Part shown: piece by piece, positions 8,316 to 17,942 of the stretch
Layout: every line of letters begins with the position of its first letter
Position numbering within the stretch: position 1 is the first letter of the stretch
Source: an uncultured Bacteroidales bacterium
Lineage (GTDB): Bacteria > Bacteroidota > Bacteroidia > Bacteroidales > Bacteroidaceae
Length of the DNA stretch: 53,518 nt
Assembly (NCBI GenBank): GCA_902801475.1
Contig: CADCIO010000014.1
Location: 1-53,518 of the forward strand
Direction: 5' to 3'
Translations under genes and position numbers: made by a program
Notes under the pieces: generated by a model
Told to the model about the DNA's origin: nothing
Database searches by the model: none
Seen by the model: only the letters and a program-made list of their open reading frames with translations

Positions 8316-9425
8316 TTATTTCACAAGTCCCTTTTCCAGATACTCTGCCAAGTTCGTTCTCATCACAGATGCCACATGATCAGCAGCCACTTTCTCCATA
8401 TCATGCTTCACCATGATGGAAACAAGCTGTTCGAAGGAAGTGGTCTGAGGATTCCAACCCAACTTCTCCTTTGCCTTCGTTGGATCGCCCCAGAGATTCA
8501 CCACGTCGGTTGGACGGTAGAAGTCAGCGCTGACCTCAACAAGTGTCTTGCCAACCAGGTTCTCAGGACCAGCGACACAGACACCCTTTTCATCCATGCC
8601 TTCACCTTCAAACTTCAGTTCGATGCCTGCAGCCTTGAAAGCATAGTAGGCGAACTCTCGAACAGAGTGCTGCACACCTGTCGCAATCACGAAGTCCTCT
8701 GGCTTCTCCTGCTGAAGAATCAGCCACATGCACTCCACATAGTCCTTGGCATAGCCCCAGTCGCGAAGGGAAGAGAGGTTGCCAAGATAGAGCTTCTCCT
8801 GCTTGCCCTGAGCAATGCGAGCAGCAGCCAGCGTGATCTTTCTTGTCACGAATGTCTCACCACGGCGCTCACTCTCATGGTTGAACAAGATGCCTGAGCA
8901 GCAATACATATTGTAAGCCTCACGATATTCCTTCACAATCCAGAAACCGTAGAGCTTTGCCACTGCATATGGAGAATATGGATGGAACGGAGTATTCTCA
9001 TTCTGAGGAACTTCTTCCACCTTGCCATACAACTCAGATGTGGAAGCCTGATAGATGCGGCATTTATCTGCCAAGCCACACAGACGAACGGCCTCGAGCA
9101 CACGGAGCACGCCCACAGCATCAACATCAGCCGTGAACTCTGGAGAGTCGAAGCTCACCTGCACATGGCTCTGAGCGGCAAGGTTGTAAATCTCTGTTGG
9201 CTTCACCTTACTGATTACCTGGAGCATGGACATCGAGTCGCCCAAGTCGGCATAGTGAAGGTGGAAGTTTGGAGTGCCTTCCAGATGAGCGATGCGCTCA
9301 CGATAATCGACAGAAGAACGGCGGATGGTGCCATGCACTTCATAACCCTTCGCCAAAAGGAACTCAGAAAGGTACGAACCGTCTTGACCGGTGATACCTG
9401 TAATCAATGCAACTTTTCTTTCCAT
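8316..9425 (-). CDS. gmd: GDP-mannose 4,6-dehydratase
   Basis: Converts GDP-D-mannose to GDP-4-keto-6-deoxy-D-mannose, the step before fcl. Extended [17 protein letters not shown] near the N-terminus, the STSELYGK active-site segment and [11 protein letters not shown] (YxxxK). The frame stays open upstream to 9488, but the -7 box at 9469-9476 puts transcription start downstream of that. The ATG at 9425 ([16 protein letters not shown]) is therefore the real start, giving 369 aa, normal for the family. First gene of the gmd-fcl operon. Confidence 0.96.
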   Translation of the reverse strand: MERKVALITGITGQDGSYLSEFLLAKGYEVHGTIRRSSVDYRERIAHLEGTPNFHLHYADLGDSMSMLQVISKVKPTEIYNLAAQSHVQVSFDSPEFTADVDAVGVLRVLEAVRLCGLADKCRIYQASTSELYGKVEEVPQNENTPFHPYSPYAVAKLYGFWIVKEYREAYNMYCCSGILFNHESERRGETFVTRKITLAAARIAQGKQEKLYLGNLSSLRDWGYAKDYVECMWLILQQEKPEDFVIATGVQHSVREFAYYAFKAAGIELKFEGEGMDEKGVCVAGPENLVGKTLVEVSADFYRPTDVVNLWGDPTKAKEKLGWNPQTTSFEQLVSIMVKHDMEKVAADHVASVMRTNLAEYLEKGLVK

Positions 9426-9468
9426 AATATATTGTAATGATAATATACAAACGATTGAAAATCGGATG

Positions 9469-9476
9469 CAAAGATA
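9469..9476 (-). promoter_or_regulatory. -7 box for gmd-fcl
   Basis: CAAAGATA on the plus strand is TATCTTTG on the minus strand (TAnnTTTG). It lies about 44 bp upstream of the gmd ATG and rules out the longer frame that starts at 9488. Confidence 0.6.
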
Positions 9477-9551
9477 GTGAAAAAACATGACTTGAAGAAT
9501 AACAAGAAGACTTTATTTATATATAATGTGTGAATTACTGACATTTAGGTA

Positions 9552-9582
9552 TTGTATAACATGGGAAAAGGTTGTAACTTTG
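9552..9582 (+). promoter_or_regulatory. Promoter of feoAB
   Basis: TTG (9552-9554), 20-bp spacer, TAACTTTG (9575-9582): a complete -33/-7 Bacteroidetes promoter. It leaves a leader of about 55 nt that contains the inverted repeat at 9602-9640. Confidence 0.7.
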
Positions 9583-9601
9583 CACTCGATATACAAAGCC
9601 A

Positions 9602-9640
9602 CTGTCATTTCTTTATAGGATATGGCAGTCAAAATGACAG
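9602..9640 (+). promoter_or_regulatory. Leader inverted repeat before feoAB
   Basis: CTGTCATTT (9602-9610) and AAATGACAG (9632-9640) form a perfect 9-bp inverted repeat that ends 3 bp before the feoAB ATG. It could be a leader hairpin covering the ribosome site or a repressor operator. Which of these is not decidable from sequence. Confidence 0.45.
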
Positions 9641-9643
9641 CAC

Positions 9644-11962
9644 ATGAGATTATCTGAGTTGAAAACAGGACAGACGGGTGTCATTGTCCGCGTGATGGGA
9701 CATGGCGGCTTCCGCAAACGTATTGTCGAGATGGGCTTCATCAAGGGCAAGACGGTGGAGGTGTTGCTCAATGCCCCCTTGCACGACCCTGTGAAGTACA
9801 AGATTATGGATTATGAGGTCAGTCTTCGCAAAGCCGAGGCCGACATGGTGGAGGTCGTCAATGAAGAAGAGGCCAAGGCGTGGGAGGCATCTCACCCCGA
9901 CCTGCATACGCTGCTTGCTGACGACTGCGAGGACATTGTGCAACGTGTGGCACGCATCAAGGAACATGAGCTGAATGTTGTCTTTGTGGGCAATCCCAAT
10001 TGTGGAAAAACATCTCTGTTCAACATCGCCAGCGGAGCCCATGAACGGGTAGGCAACTACTCCGGCGTGACGGTCGATGCCAAGGTGGGACACTTCGACT
10101 TCGAGGGCTATCACTTCAACCTTGTCGATCTGCCAGGCACCTATTCTCTCTCGACCTACACACCCGAAGAACTCTATGTGCGTAAATACATCATCGAGAA
10201 ACATCCAGACATCATCATCAACGTAATTGATGCCAGCAATCTCGAGCGCAATCTCTATCTGACCACCCAGCTCATCGACATGGATGTGCCGATGATTATC
10301 GCCCTCAACATGTTCGACGAACTGCGTGAGAGCGGCAACCAACTCGACATAGATCAGTTGGGCATTCTGCTTGGTGCTCCCATCGTCCCAACAATTGGAA
10401 AGACAGGTGAAGGAGTGAAGGAACTCTTTCATCAGATTATACAAATTGCAGAGGGTAAGCAGAAGACATCCAGACACATACATATCAATCATGGAGTGTT
10501 TCTTGAAGAGAAAATTGCACGTATCGAAGCCCTCATCCGTGTGAATCCAGAGCCTCACCACAACTACTCTGCACGCTTCCTTGCCATCAAACTTTTGGAG
10601 AATGACCGTCAGGTGGAGGATATTGTACGGAAGTTGGAAAACTGTGCTGACATCCTCGCAGAACGAGATGTTTGTCAGAAGGAAATACAGCAAGAAATTG
10701 ATGAAGACAGCGAGTCCGCCATTACCGACGCAAAGTATGGATATGTGCAGGGAGCCATGAAGGAGACCTTCCAGAAGATCTACAAATACAAGAGGCTCAT
10801 GACCAAACGCATCGATGCTGTGGTCACTCATCAGGTGTGGGGCTACCCCATCTTCCTACTGCTCATGTACCTTATGTTCTTCTGCACCTTCAACATCGGT
10901 CAATATCCGATGGATTGGATTGATGCAGGAGTCGAATGGTTGGGCGAATGGGTTGGCGCATGGATGCCTGACGGACCACTCAAGGATCTCATCGTCGATG
11001 GCATCATCAGTGGTGTGGGTGGCGTGATTGTCTTCCTGCCCAACATTATGATTCTCTATGCATTCATTTCATGGATGGAAGATTCAGGATATATGGCACG
11101 TGCCGCTTTCATCATGGACAAGATCATGCATCGAATGGGACTGCATGGAAAGTCTTTCATTCCAATGATTATGGGCTTTGGTTGCAACATCCCAGCCATC
11201 ATGGCGACTCGTACCATCGAAGACCGCAAGTCACGACTCATCACCATGCTCATCACTCCACTCATGTCTTGCTCAGCACGACTGCCCGTCTATATCATCA
11301 TCATCAGTGCTTTCTTCCCCAAGAATTCGGCTCTCATTCTCTTCAGCATGTACCTCATTGGCATCATGTTCAGCATCATCATGGCAAAATTGCTCAGCCG
11401 ATTTGTTGTCAAGGGCGAGAGCACCCCGTTCGTGATGGAACTGCCTCCCTATCGCATGCCATCCATGAAGAGTGTCTGGCGTCATACATGGGAGAAGGGT
11501 AAGCAATACCTCAAGAAGATGGGTACAACAATTCTAGTAGCCAGCATCGCTGTGTGGGCACTTAGTTACTTCCCTCACCACGATGAACTGTCAGAGGAGC
11601 AGCAGATGGAAATCAGTTACATCGGTCAGATTGGCAAGTTTGTCGAACCTATCATCCAACCCTGTGGTTTGGCATGGAAAGAAGGAGTCGCCCTCGTCAC
11701 AGGCGTGGGAGCCAAGGAGATTGTGGCCAGCACCATGTCTGTGCTTTATCATGGCGACATCACCACCAGTGGCATGACACCTCTCGCTGCTTTCTCCTTC
11801 ATGGTCTTCGTCCTGCTCTACTTCCCTTGCATCCCCACCTGCATTGGCATCAAGCACGAGTCGGGCAAATGGAAATGGGCGGGCTTCACTGCCCTCTACA
11901 CCACCCTGCTTGCCTGGCTTGCTTCTATGGTGATCTATCAGGTTGGAAGCATTTTGAGTTGA
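9644..11962 (+). CDS. feoB: FeoA-FeoB fusion ferrous iron transporter
   Basis: Inner-membrane Fe(II) uptake GTPase. It is 772 aa: residues 1-75 are a FeoA SH3-like domain (MRLSELKTGQTGVIVRV), fused to FeoB. The G domain has G1 GNPNCGKTS (116-124), G2 NYSGVTVD (138-145) and G3 DLPGTYSL (162-169). A cytosolic linker follows, then the membrane domain with two Gate/nucleoside-recognition halves (GFGCNIPAIMATRT and the VGAKEIVASTM region). FeoA fused to FeoB is common in Bacteroidetes. It has its own promoter, and the small Cys-rich protein follows at 11995. Confidence 0.97.
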   Translation: MRLSELKTGQTGVIVRVMGHGGFRKRIVEMGFIKGKTVEVLLNAPLHDPVKYKIMDYEVSLRKAEADMVEVVNEEEAKAWEASHPDLHTLLADDCEDIVQRVARIKEHELNVVFVGNPNCGKTSLFNIASGAHERVGNYSGVTVDAKVGHFDFEGYHFNLVDLPGTYSLSTYTPEELYVRKYIIEKHPDIIINVIDASNLERNLYLTTQLIDMDVPMIIALNMFDELRESGNQLDIDQLGILLGAPIVPTIGKTGEGVKELFHQIIQIAEGKQKTSRHIHINHGVFLEEKIARIEALIRVNPEPHHNYSARFLAIKLLENDRQVEDIVRKLENCADILAERDVCQKEIQQEIDEDSESAITDAKYGYVQGAMKETFQKIYKYKRLMTKRIDAVVTHQVWGYPIFLLLMYLMFFCTFNIGQYPMDWIDAGVEWLGEWVGAWMPDGPLKDLIVDGIISGVGGVIVFLPNIMILYAFISWMEDSGYMARAAFIMDKIMHRMGLHGKSFIPMIMGFGCNIPAIMATRTIEDRKSRLITMLITPLMSCSARLPVYIIIISAFFPKNSALILFSMYLIGIMFSIIMAKLLSRFVVKGESTPFVMELPPYRMPSMKSVWRHTWEKGKQYLKKMGTTILVASIAVWALSYFPHHDELSEEQQMEISYIGQIGKFVEPIIQPCGLAWKEGVALVTGVGAKEIVASTMSVLYHGDITTSGMTPLAAFSFMVFVLLYFPCIPTCIGIKHESGKWKWAGFTALYTTLLAWLASMVIYQVGSILS

Positions 11963-11994
11963 GAGTTTAGGGGTTAGAATAGATTTTAGAATTG

Positions 11995-12174
11995 ATGCAG
12001 GAAATCATTGTCTATATCATCCTCACCATCGTGGCAGCCGTTCTTATCTATCATATATATAGAAAAGCAACGGGCAAGAATCGCGGTTGTTCCTGCGGCT
12101 CTTGCCCGATGAATGATGGTGAATGTTCTTCAAGTCAATGTGGTCAATGCCACTGTCATGATGCCCAACAATAA
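11995..12174 (+). CDS. FeoB-associated Cys-rich membrane protein
   Basis: A 59-aa protein with one N-terminal membrane helix (IIVYIILTIVAAVLIYHIY) followed by a Lys/Arg turn and a Cys/His-rich tail (GCSCGSCPMNDGEC, then CGQCHCH). This matches the small FeoB-associated family found downstream of feoB in this phylum; a metal-handling role near FeoB is inferred. A TTG at 11992 precedes the ATG at 11995; I use the ATG. It lies 32 bp after feoB and is probably co-transcribed. Confidence 0.85.
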   Translation: MQEIIVYIILTIVAAVLIYHIYRKATGKNRGCSCGSCPMNDGECSSSQCGQCHCHDAQQ

Positions 12175-12187
12175 ACAATCGTAAGGG

Positions 12188-12838
12188 TCATCCTCTTCTC
12201 GCTTGTTCGATGAGCGCCTTCTGCTGGTCGGTCAGATTGGCAGGTATTGTGACATCAAAGACAATGATGAGGTCTTTGGCTGTGCCATCGCTCTTGGTGC
12301 CACCCTTTCCTTTCAGACGCACTTTCTTGCCAGGCTGAGTGCCTGGTACCACTTTCAGTTTGTACTTTCCGTAGGTGCTGCTCACGATGAGTTCGCCACC
12401 CAGCATAGCAGTCCACACGTCAATAGACACATGTGCTTCCACCTCTGAGGGCTCAGCAGGACGACGTGTACGCGCACGACGCCCACCACCCATGTTGCCA
12501 AAGATTTGCTGGAAGAAGTCGCTCATGCCACCTTCGCCACCCATGTTGAACGAGAATCCCTCGAAGGGATTGCCTCCTCCGCCACCCGTGCCAAATCCAC
12601 CAAACTGCTCAGCCTGTTTCCAGTTCTCGCCATACTGATCGTATTTGGCGCGCTTCTCTGGATCGTTGAGCACTTCGTACGCCTCATTCAGCATCTGGAA
12701 CTTCGCCTTGGCCTTGGGGTCGTCAGGGTGAAGGTCGGGATGGAACTGCTTCGAGCGCTTGCGGTATGCCGCCCTTATGTCTTTCTGCGGGGTGTCCTTG
12801 GGGATGCCCATCACTTTGTAATAATCGATGAATGCCAT
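12188..12838 (-). CDS. DnaJ-domain co-chaperone (CbpA-like)
   Basis: Residues 1-70 are a J domain ([24 protein letters not shown] in [11 protein letters not shown]). Then comes a Gly/Phe-rich linker ([18 protein letters not shown]) and a C-terminal beta domain as in CbpA. There is no zinc-finger region, so it is not canonical DnaJ. The frame stays open to 12886, but the ATG at 12838 ([11 protein letters not shown]) gives the standard J-domain start and 216 aa. That is shorter than E. coli CbpA (about 306 aa): only one C-terminal substrate-binding subdomain seems present. Converges on the feo genes. Confidence 0.9.
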   Translation of the reverse strand: MAFIDYYKVMGIPKDTPQKDIRAAYRKRSKQFHPDLHPDDPKAKAKFQMLNEAYEVLNDPEKRAKYDQYGENWKQAEQFGGFGTGGGGGNPFEGFSFNMGGEGGMSDFFQQIFGNMGGGRRARTRRPAEPSEVEAHVSIDVWTAMLGGELIVSSTYGKYKLKVVPGTQPGKKVRLKGKGGTKSDGTAKDLIIVFDVTIPANLTDQQKALIEQARRG

Positions 12839-12902
12839 AATTTCAGTCGTTTTTTTGCTGAAACAACACAACAAAAGAGATGCCAATGAGAAGATTTTAA
12901 GT

Positions 12903-13000
12903 TAAAAACTAAAAATTAAAAACTAAAAGTGAATATTTCTGACATCCAAAGGGCTGGTAACTGAAACTTTTAACTTTCAGTTTTTAGTTTTTCACTTTTT
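12903..13000. repeat. Heptad inverted-repeat element, copy B
   Basis: Left arm: four 7-nt units (TAAAAAC, TAAAAAT, TAAAAAC, TAAAAGT; 12903-12930). Spacer: 35 bp with TTTCTGACA and GGTAACT. Right arm: five 7-nt units (ACTTTTA, ACTTTCA, GTTTTTA, GTTTTTC, ACTTTTT; 12966-13000). Same plan and unit count as copies A and C. It fills the divergent gap between the DnaJ gene and the nucleotidase gene and touches the latter's promoter. Confidence 0.85.
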
Positions 13001-13005
13001 TTCCG

Positions 13006-13013
13006 TACCTTTG
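13006..13013 (+). promoter_or_regulatory. -7 box giving a near-leaderless nucleotidase mRNA
   Basis: TACCTTTG ends only 8 bp before the ATG at 13022, so the transcript should start at or within a few nucleotides of the start codon. The -33 region would fall inside the right arm of heptad repeat copy B. Confidence 0.55.
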
Positions 13014-13021
13014 CAAGCCGT

Positions 13022-14728
13022 ATGAGCACAGAGACAAAACATTTGAAAATCATCTTCACGACGGATGTGCATGGGAACTACTTCCCCTATGACTTCCGGC
13101 ACGACCACTGGGGCAAGGGAAGTCTTCAGCGGGTGCATGCTTTTGTGGCGAAGGTGGTGCAAGAAAGTCCTGGCAATACGCTCTTGATAGACGGTGGCGA
13201 TATGCTGCAGGGCGAGCCTACCGCCTATTATTTCAATAATCATTGTGAGAATACACGTCATCGGGTGGCTGACATCTGCAACTACATCGGTTATGATGTG
13301 GCAGTGATTGGCAATCACGACATCGAGATGGGCAAGCATATTTATGACAAATATGTGAAGGAGTGCTGTTTCCCCATCTTGGGAGCCAATGCCATCAATC
13401 TCGAGACGGGCGAACCATATTTCCAGCCCTACGAGGTCTTCTACCGTCAAGGTTTGAAGATTGCAGTGATTGGCTTTATCACACCAGCTATTCCTCATTG
13501 GATTCCAAAGGAAATTTGGAAAGGGCTTCGTTTTGAGGACATTCGCGAGAGTGCCGAAAAATGGGTGAAGACTGTAAAAGAAGAAGAAAACCCTGATTTC
13601 ATCATCGGACTGCTCCACTCGGGCATGGACGAGGGCATCGTGACTGAAAACTATAAAGAGAATGCCACACGTGAGACGGCTGAGAATGTCGAGGGCTTCG
13701 ACCTCATTCTCTATGGACACGACCATGCCAGCAATATGGAGGAAGTGACCACCAAAGGCGGTCGCAATGTACCATGCATCAATCCTGGCTGCTATGCCCA
13801 TAGCGTCGCTGTCATCGACGTCGATTTTCGCATCAACGAACATGGCAAAGTGACCAGTCATGAGACTGCCTGCACACTCAACTACATCGGCACGCTCCAC
13901 AACCAGCACGCCAACTCCTTCCGACGCCACTTCGCCTACCCCTTCCACGAAGTCAAGCGCTTCGCCTCGCAGAAAATCGGCACCTTCCTCCATCGTGTCG
14001 ATGTCACAGACGCTTACTTCGGATCCTCCGCCTACATCGACCTCATACAGGCCCTGCAGCTCAAAGTGAGCAAAGCAGACCTCTCCTTCAGCGCCCCACT
14101 CTTCTTCAACGCCTCCATCGAGGCAGGTGACATCAAGGTCAGCAACCTCTTCGACCTCTACCGATTCGAAGACCACCTCTACACCCTCATGCTCACAGGT
14201 CGTGAAATCAAGAACTATTTGGAGACGAGCTATGCCGCATGGACACAGCAGATGCATGCTCCAACCGACCCCATGCTCCTCATCAGTCCGATGAAGAGCA
14301 ACCCCGAACGCATGGGCTTCAAGAACTTCATCTTCAACTTCGACTCCGCAGCAGGCATCTGCTACGAAGTTGATGTCACCAAGCCCGAAGGAGAGAAAGT
14401 GAACATCCTCCGTATGGACGACGGTCGTCCTTTCAAGATGGACGAGACCTATACTGTGGCGATGACCGCCTATCGTGCCAACGGGGGTGGCGAACTCCTC
14501 ACCAAAGGCGCAGGACTATCAAAGGAAGAGATGGACGCCCGCATACTCAACGTCAGCGAACACGACATCCGACACTACCTGATGGAGTACGTCAAGGAAC
14601 TCGGCACCATCGACCCTCAACCCAAGAACCACTGGCGTTTCGTGCCCGAGGACTGGACAACGCAAGCCATAGCACGCGAACGCAAAATCCTCTTTGGCAA
14701 GCCTCCGACAGAAGAAGACGCCTACTAA
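13022..14728 (+). CDS. Cytosolic 5'-nucleotidase / 2',3'-cyclic phosphodiesterase family metallophosphatase
   Basis: Two-domain UshA/CpdB-type enzyme, 568 aa. Metallophosphatase motifs in order: TTDVHGNYFP, DGGDMLQGEP, GNHDIEMG, LLHSGMD and YGHDH. The C-terminal 5_nucleotid_C domain includes RANGGGELLTKGAG. There is no signal peptide, whereas the E. coli homologues are periplasmic, so this one probably acts on cytosolic nucleotides or related phosphoesters. The exact substrate is not readable. It starts almost leaderless from the promoter at 13006 and is followed 29 bp later by a lipoprotein gene on the same strand. Confidence 0.88.
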   Translation: MSTETKHLKIIFTTDVHGNYFPYDFRHDHWGKGSLQRVHAFVAKVVQESPGNTLLIDGGDMLQGEPTAYYFNNHCENTRHRVADICNYIGYDVAVIGNHDIEMGKHIYDKYVKECCFPILGANAINLETGEPYFQPYEVFYRQGLKIAVIGFITPAIPHWIPKEIWKGLRFEDIRESAEKWVKTVKEEENPDFIIGLLHSGMDEGIVTENYKENATRETAENVEGFDLILYGHDHASNMEEVTTKGGRNVPCINPGCYAHSVAVIDVDFRINEHGKVTSHETACTLNYIGTLHNQHANSFRRHFAYPFHEVKRFASQKIGTFLHRVDVTDAYFGSSAYIDLIQALQLKVSKADLSFSAPLFFNASIEAGDIKVSNLFDLYRFEDHLYTLMLTGREIKNYLETSYAAWTQQMHAPTDPMLLISPMKSNPERMGFKNFIFNFDSAAGICYEVDVTKPEGEKVNILRMDDGRPFKMDETYTVAMTAYRANGGGELLTKGAGLSKEEMDARILNVSEHDIRHYLMEYVKELGTIDPQPKNHWRFVPEDWTTQAIARERKILFGKPPTEEDAY

Positions 14729-14757
14729 AGCCATCAAATTCATCAAGACAAAGAGAT

Positions 14758-15657
14758 ATGCAAAAATTGATTTACATATTATCCATTCTCTGGACAGTCG
14801 TTTTGTTCGGTTCGTGCGGACAGAATGAGAAGGTGGAAGTTAAGGACGATTCCACTGCTCTCAAACTGGGTGTACTGCCAACGATGGAGTGCCTGCCTTT
14901 CTATTATGCCGATTCCATCGGACTTTTTGATTCGATGGGTGTCTCTGTGAAGCTGGTCACATTCGATGCAGCGATGGATGCAGACACTGCTTTCATGAAT
15001 GGCGACATTGATGGTATGGTGAGCGACTTGGTGAAGGCGTGCATCTGGCAAGGGCAAGGTGACACGGCACAGGTAGCGATGGTGGGCGAACTGAGAATGT
15101 GGCTGATTACTGCACCCAAGGCACGACTGCTGAAGGCGGAGAGCATCAAGGAGAAGATCATCGGCATCACAAGACATTCTTCTGTGGATTATTTTGCAGA
15201 CAAGATTTTGGAATCGGTGAAGTTGCAGAGCATCGACCTCAACAAGCCCCAAATCAACAATATCCGATTGCGTGGCACGATGGTGGATCAGGATCAGTAC
15301 GATGGTGCCATTCTGCCTGAGCCATATGCCAGCGAGGCGGTGGCAAGAGGTGCCAAGCGACTGACTGGCACAGAGGACTTGAAGGTGGCCAATTTGATGT
15401 GTGTGCTGTTCAACGATTCTGTCTATCAGGCCAGGATGGGCGAAGTACAGAAGATACGGAAAGTGTATGACAAGGCTATTGCAGCACTAAATGAAGACAC
15501 ACTATCTAATGTATTGGAATACATACCACAATCACATCGGATTTATCTTCCAGACACTTTGTTTACGTACGTACCGATGAAGGCCAGCATCACCTACGAT
15601 GACTCGATGATGACAGATGTGAAAAAGTGGGCAAAAGGAAGAGGCTTGGTCAAGTGA
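14758..15657 (+). CDS. ABC-type substrate-binding lipoprotein (NMT1/SsuA-like)
   Basis: 299 aa with a lipoprotein signal: N-terminal Lys, hydrophobic run, lipobox LFGSC (Cys about residue 20). The body has the periplasmic binding protein type II look (LKLGVLPTMECLPFYYADS, then a DAAMDADTAFMNGDIDGMVSD stretch), as in NMT1/THI5/SsuA-type solute-binding proteins. No permease or ATPase gene is nearby, so it is an orphan or works with a distant transporter. The ligand cannot be predicted. It probably shares a transcript with the upstream nucleotidase gene. Confidence 0.75.
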   Translation: MQKLIYILSILWTVVLFGSCGQNEKVEVKDDSTALKLGVLPTMECLPFYYADSIGLFDSMGVSVKLVTFDAAMDADTAFMNGDIDGMVSDLVKACIWQGQGDTAQVAMVGELRMWLITAPKARLLKAESIKEKIIGITRHSSVDYFADKILESVKLQSIDLNKPQINNIRLRGTMVDQDQYDGAILPEPYASEAVARGAKRLTGTEDLKVANLMCVLFNDSVYQARMGEVQKIRKVYDKAIAALNEDTLSNVLEYIPQSHRIYLPDTLFTYVPMKASITYDDSMMTDVKKWAKGRGLVK

Positions 15658-15710
15658 GAGGCGAGTAAAGCCCTCAATGAAAAAAACAAATGAAAACTGA
15701 TAGCTGAAAG

Positions 15711-17915
15711 GTGGACTACATTGATATACATACTAAACTCAAGAAGGAGAATCTCGCAGAGACCTTCCCGATGATTCGCCAAAAGGTGGCGGAGATAGGT
15801 GATTGGGGACTTACGGAAGAGACCGAATACCTATGGACGACCTATCAGCAGATGTTGCAATTCATGTTGCAGGGCATCGATGATGCGCAACGTGAACGCA
15901 TCCGCACCAATATCTGCCATCAGCTGGGTTTTGTGGTCAGTCGGTTGGAACGTCTGGAGCGCATCAAGAATCATGCGGAGGAGAAGTATGTCAGCGTGAG
16001 CAAAGAGATGAAGCGGGTTTCTTCGTTCGAAAGCATTGTCAGTCATTTGGAGAGCGTTTCGCAGGAGATGGAAGAGGTGACAAACGATGAACTGCTTCGT
16101 GATTCCATTCGTCAATATCGGATGGGAGGACTGAAAGAACAGCACGAGACGACCATGCTGAACCTGTTTAACTGGACATGGACAAGTGAGCTCTGGCAGA
16201 ATGCCGATGTGGATTTGGCAAACCGCATCATCTTCTCCGAGAGCATCAATGCCAATGACAAGGCTATTTTCATCGCGGCTACCACCCTATCCCTCTTCGA
16301 ATTTGTGGATGCAGCCAAAATGCTCTTCCTGTTAGATTGCTATCTGGTGGAAGATGAGATTGTGTCACAGCGGGCATTGGTCGGATTCTTGCTGGTGTTC
16401 CATTTCTCTTACGCCCAACTCAAGGATAACCAGGATTTGCAAGACCGTCTGCGCATCTATAGTGACGATGCAGCTTTCATCCACGACCTCTACGCCACAA
16501 TGATGCAATTGCAATTGAGCTGCACAACAGATAGTGTTACCTCACGTATGCGCAACGACATTATGCCTGTGCTCATGCAGGGGCTGATGAAAAAGAACAC
16601 GCCGAAACAGCAGAACATCGATCCAGATGCATTTATCAAGAACGGAGAGAATCCAGAGTGGATGACTGACGAGAAGATGAACAAGAAGATGCATGAGATG
16701 GCAGAATTGCAGTTGGATGGTGCCGATATCTATTTCGCTTCGTTCTCCACCCTGAAGGGCTACGATTTCTTCCATAAGATGCCACATTGGTTCTACCCCT
16801 TCTCGCTGGACAACAATCACACCCCAGAACTCAAGAAGTTCTCCGATGGAATGGTCAATAAGGTCATCCGAGTCATCCTGAACGGCAGTCCTTTCTGCAA
16901 CAGCGACAAATACTCCCTTTGCTTCACACTTTCCAACATTGGTGGTATGGCAGGGAATGCGATGGAGGCACAAATCAGTAGCCAAATCCCCGATGGAATG
17001 GACCTTGACGAGATGGCAGAGAGTGAAGAACTGCATCAACCTAAGCGAGCAGACATCCGCAGACACTATGTGTTTGACCTGTACCGTTTCTACCACCTCT
17101 ATCCTTATAAACAGCAATTCTTCAATCCTTTCACCATGCTGAAAGAGCATCCTGTCACTCCGTTCAGCAATCCTATGTTACAGGAATTGATGGCAGACGA
17201 CGAGGAGGAGTTGGCACAATACGCAGACTTCCTGATGCGGAAGGAGTTTTATCAGGCGGCGCTCGACATCTTCACCACAATTGCCAATAATGAGTTCGAC
17301 CCAGAACTGGCAAGTGTCTGGCAGAAGATAGGTTTCTGTCATCAGAAGTTGAACCACAAGGAAGAGACCATCCATGCCTATACTGTGGCCAACAGCATCA
17401 AGCCCAACTCCAAGTGGACACTGAGTCACCTTGCCATGCTCTGCTACACATCGGGCAGGATGGAAGAGGCAGCCAAATACTATCACGAACTCCTGGAAAT
17501 CAATCCTGAGAGCTTGAAATACCTGATGAATTCGGCACAATCGCTGATGCAATGCGGACAATATGAGGAGGCAATGCCATTGTTGTATAAGGCTTCGTTC
17601 TTGGACGAGGAATCACCTTTGGTCAAGTTACAACTGGCTTGGTGTCTGATGGTCTGCGGCAAGAAAGAGGATGCCATGAAGTTCATCCTTGAACTGAAAG
17701 CGGAAGAAACCACCCAAGAGGAAGCAAACATGCTGATGGGTCTGATGCTGCTGCTGGATGGAAGAGTGAAAGAATCCTATCAGCAACTGCAAACCCTCAT
17801 CAATGAAAACAACAGAAATGAGTTGCAGCAGCGACTCGATACGCTCTGTCGCCATCAACTGCTCAAGCGCACCACCCTCACGCTCTTCATGGATGCGTTG
17901 GTGTTACATATTTGA
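15711..17915 (+). CDS. Large TPR-repeat protein
   Basis: 734 aa, soluble, no signal peptide. The C-terminal third holds tetratricopeptide repeats (for example FYQAALDIFTTIANNEFDPE, GRMEEAAKYYHELLEINPES and GQYEEAMPLLYKASFLDEES); the N-terminal two thirds are helical and acidic without a family I recognise. The start is a GTG at 15711; later in-frame ATGs exist (around 15771). It is followed by a helicase gene 27 bp downstream, so the two likely form a unit. Function unknown; TPRs suggest a scaffold for protein contacts, possibly with the helicase. Confidence 0.75.
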   Translation: MDYIDIHTKLKKENLAETFPMIRQKVAEIGDWGLTEETEYLWTTYQQMLQFMLQGIDDAQRERIRTNICHQLGFVVSRLERLERIKNHAEEKYVSVSKEMKRVSSFESIVSHLESVSQEMEEVTNDELLRDSIRQYRMGGLKEQHETTMLNLFNWTWTSELWQNADVDLANRIIFSESINANDKAIFIAATTLSLFEFVDAAKMLFLLDCYLVEDEIVSQRALVGFLLVFHFSYAQLKDNQDLQDRLRIYSDDAAFIHDLYATMMQLQLSCTTDSVTSRMRNDIMPVLMQGLMKKNTPKQQNIDPDAFIKNGENPEWMTDEKMNKKMHEMAELQLDGADIYFASFSTLKGYDFFHKMPHWFYPFSLDNNHTPELKKFSDGMVNKVIRVILNGSPFCNSDKYSLCFTLSNIGGMAGNAMEAQISSQIPDGMDLDEMAESEELHQPKRADIRRHYVFDLYRFYHLYPYKQQFFNPFTMLKEHPVTPFSNPMLQELMADDEEELAQYADFLMRKEFYQAALDIFTTIANNEFDPELASVWQKIGFCHQKLNHKEETIHAYTVANSIKPNSKWTLSHLAMLCYTSGRMEEAAKYYHELLEINPESLKYLMNSAQSLMQCGQYEEAMPLLYKASFLDEESPLVKLQLAWCLMVCGKKEDAMKFILELKAEETTQEEANMLMGLMLLLDGRVKESYQQLQTLINENNRNELQQRLDTLCRHQLLKRTTLTLFMDALVLHI

Positions 17916-17942
17916 CATTTTCCATTTTCATCCTCATATACT

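Noticed and set aside
9650..10831. 393-aa open frame on the minus strand
   Set aside because: Antisense to the FeoA and G domains of feoAB; no start signal or motif.
12992..14257. 421-aa open frame on the minus strand
   Set aside because: Antisense to the well-supported nucleotidase; composition (Val/Glu/Asp-rich, repetitive) is a mirror of its codons and no family motif appears.
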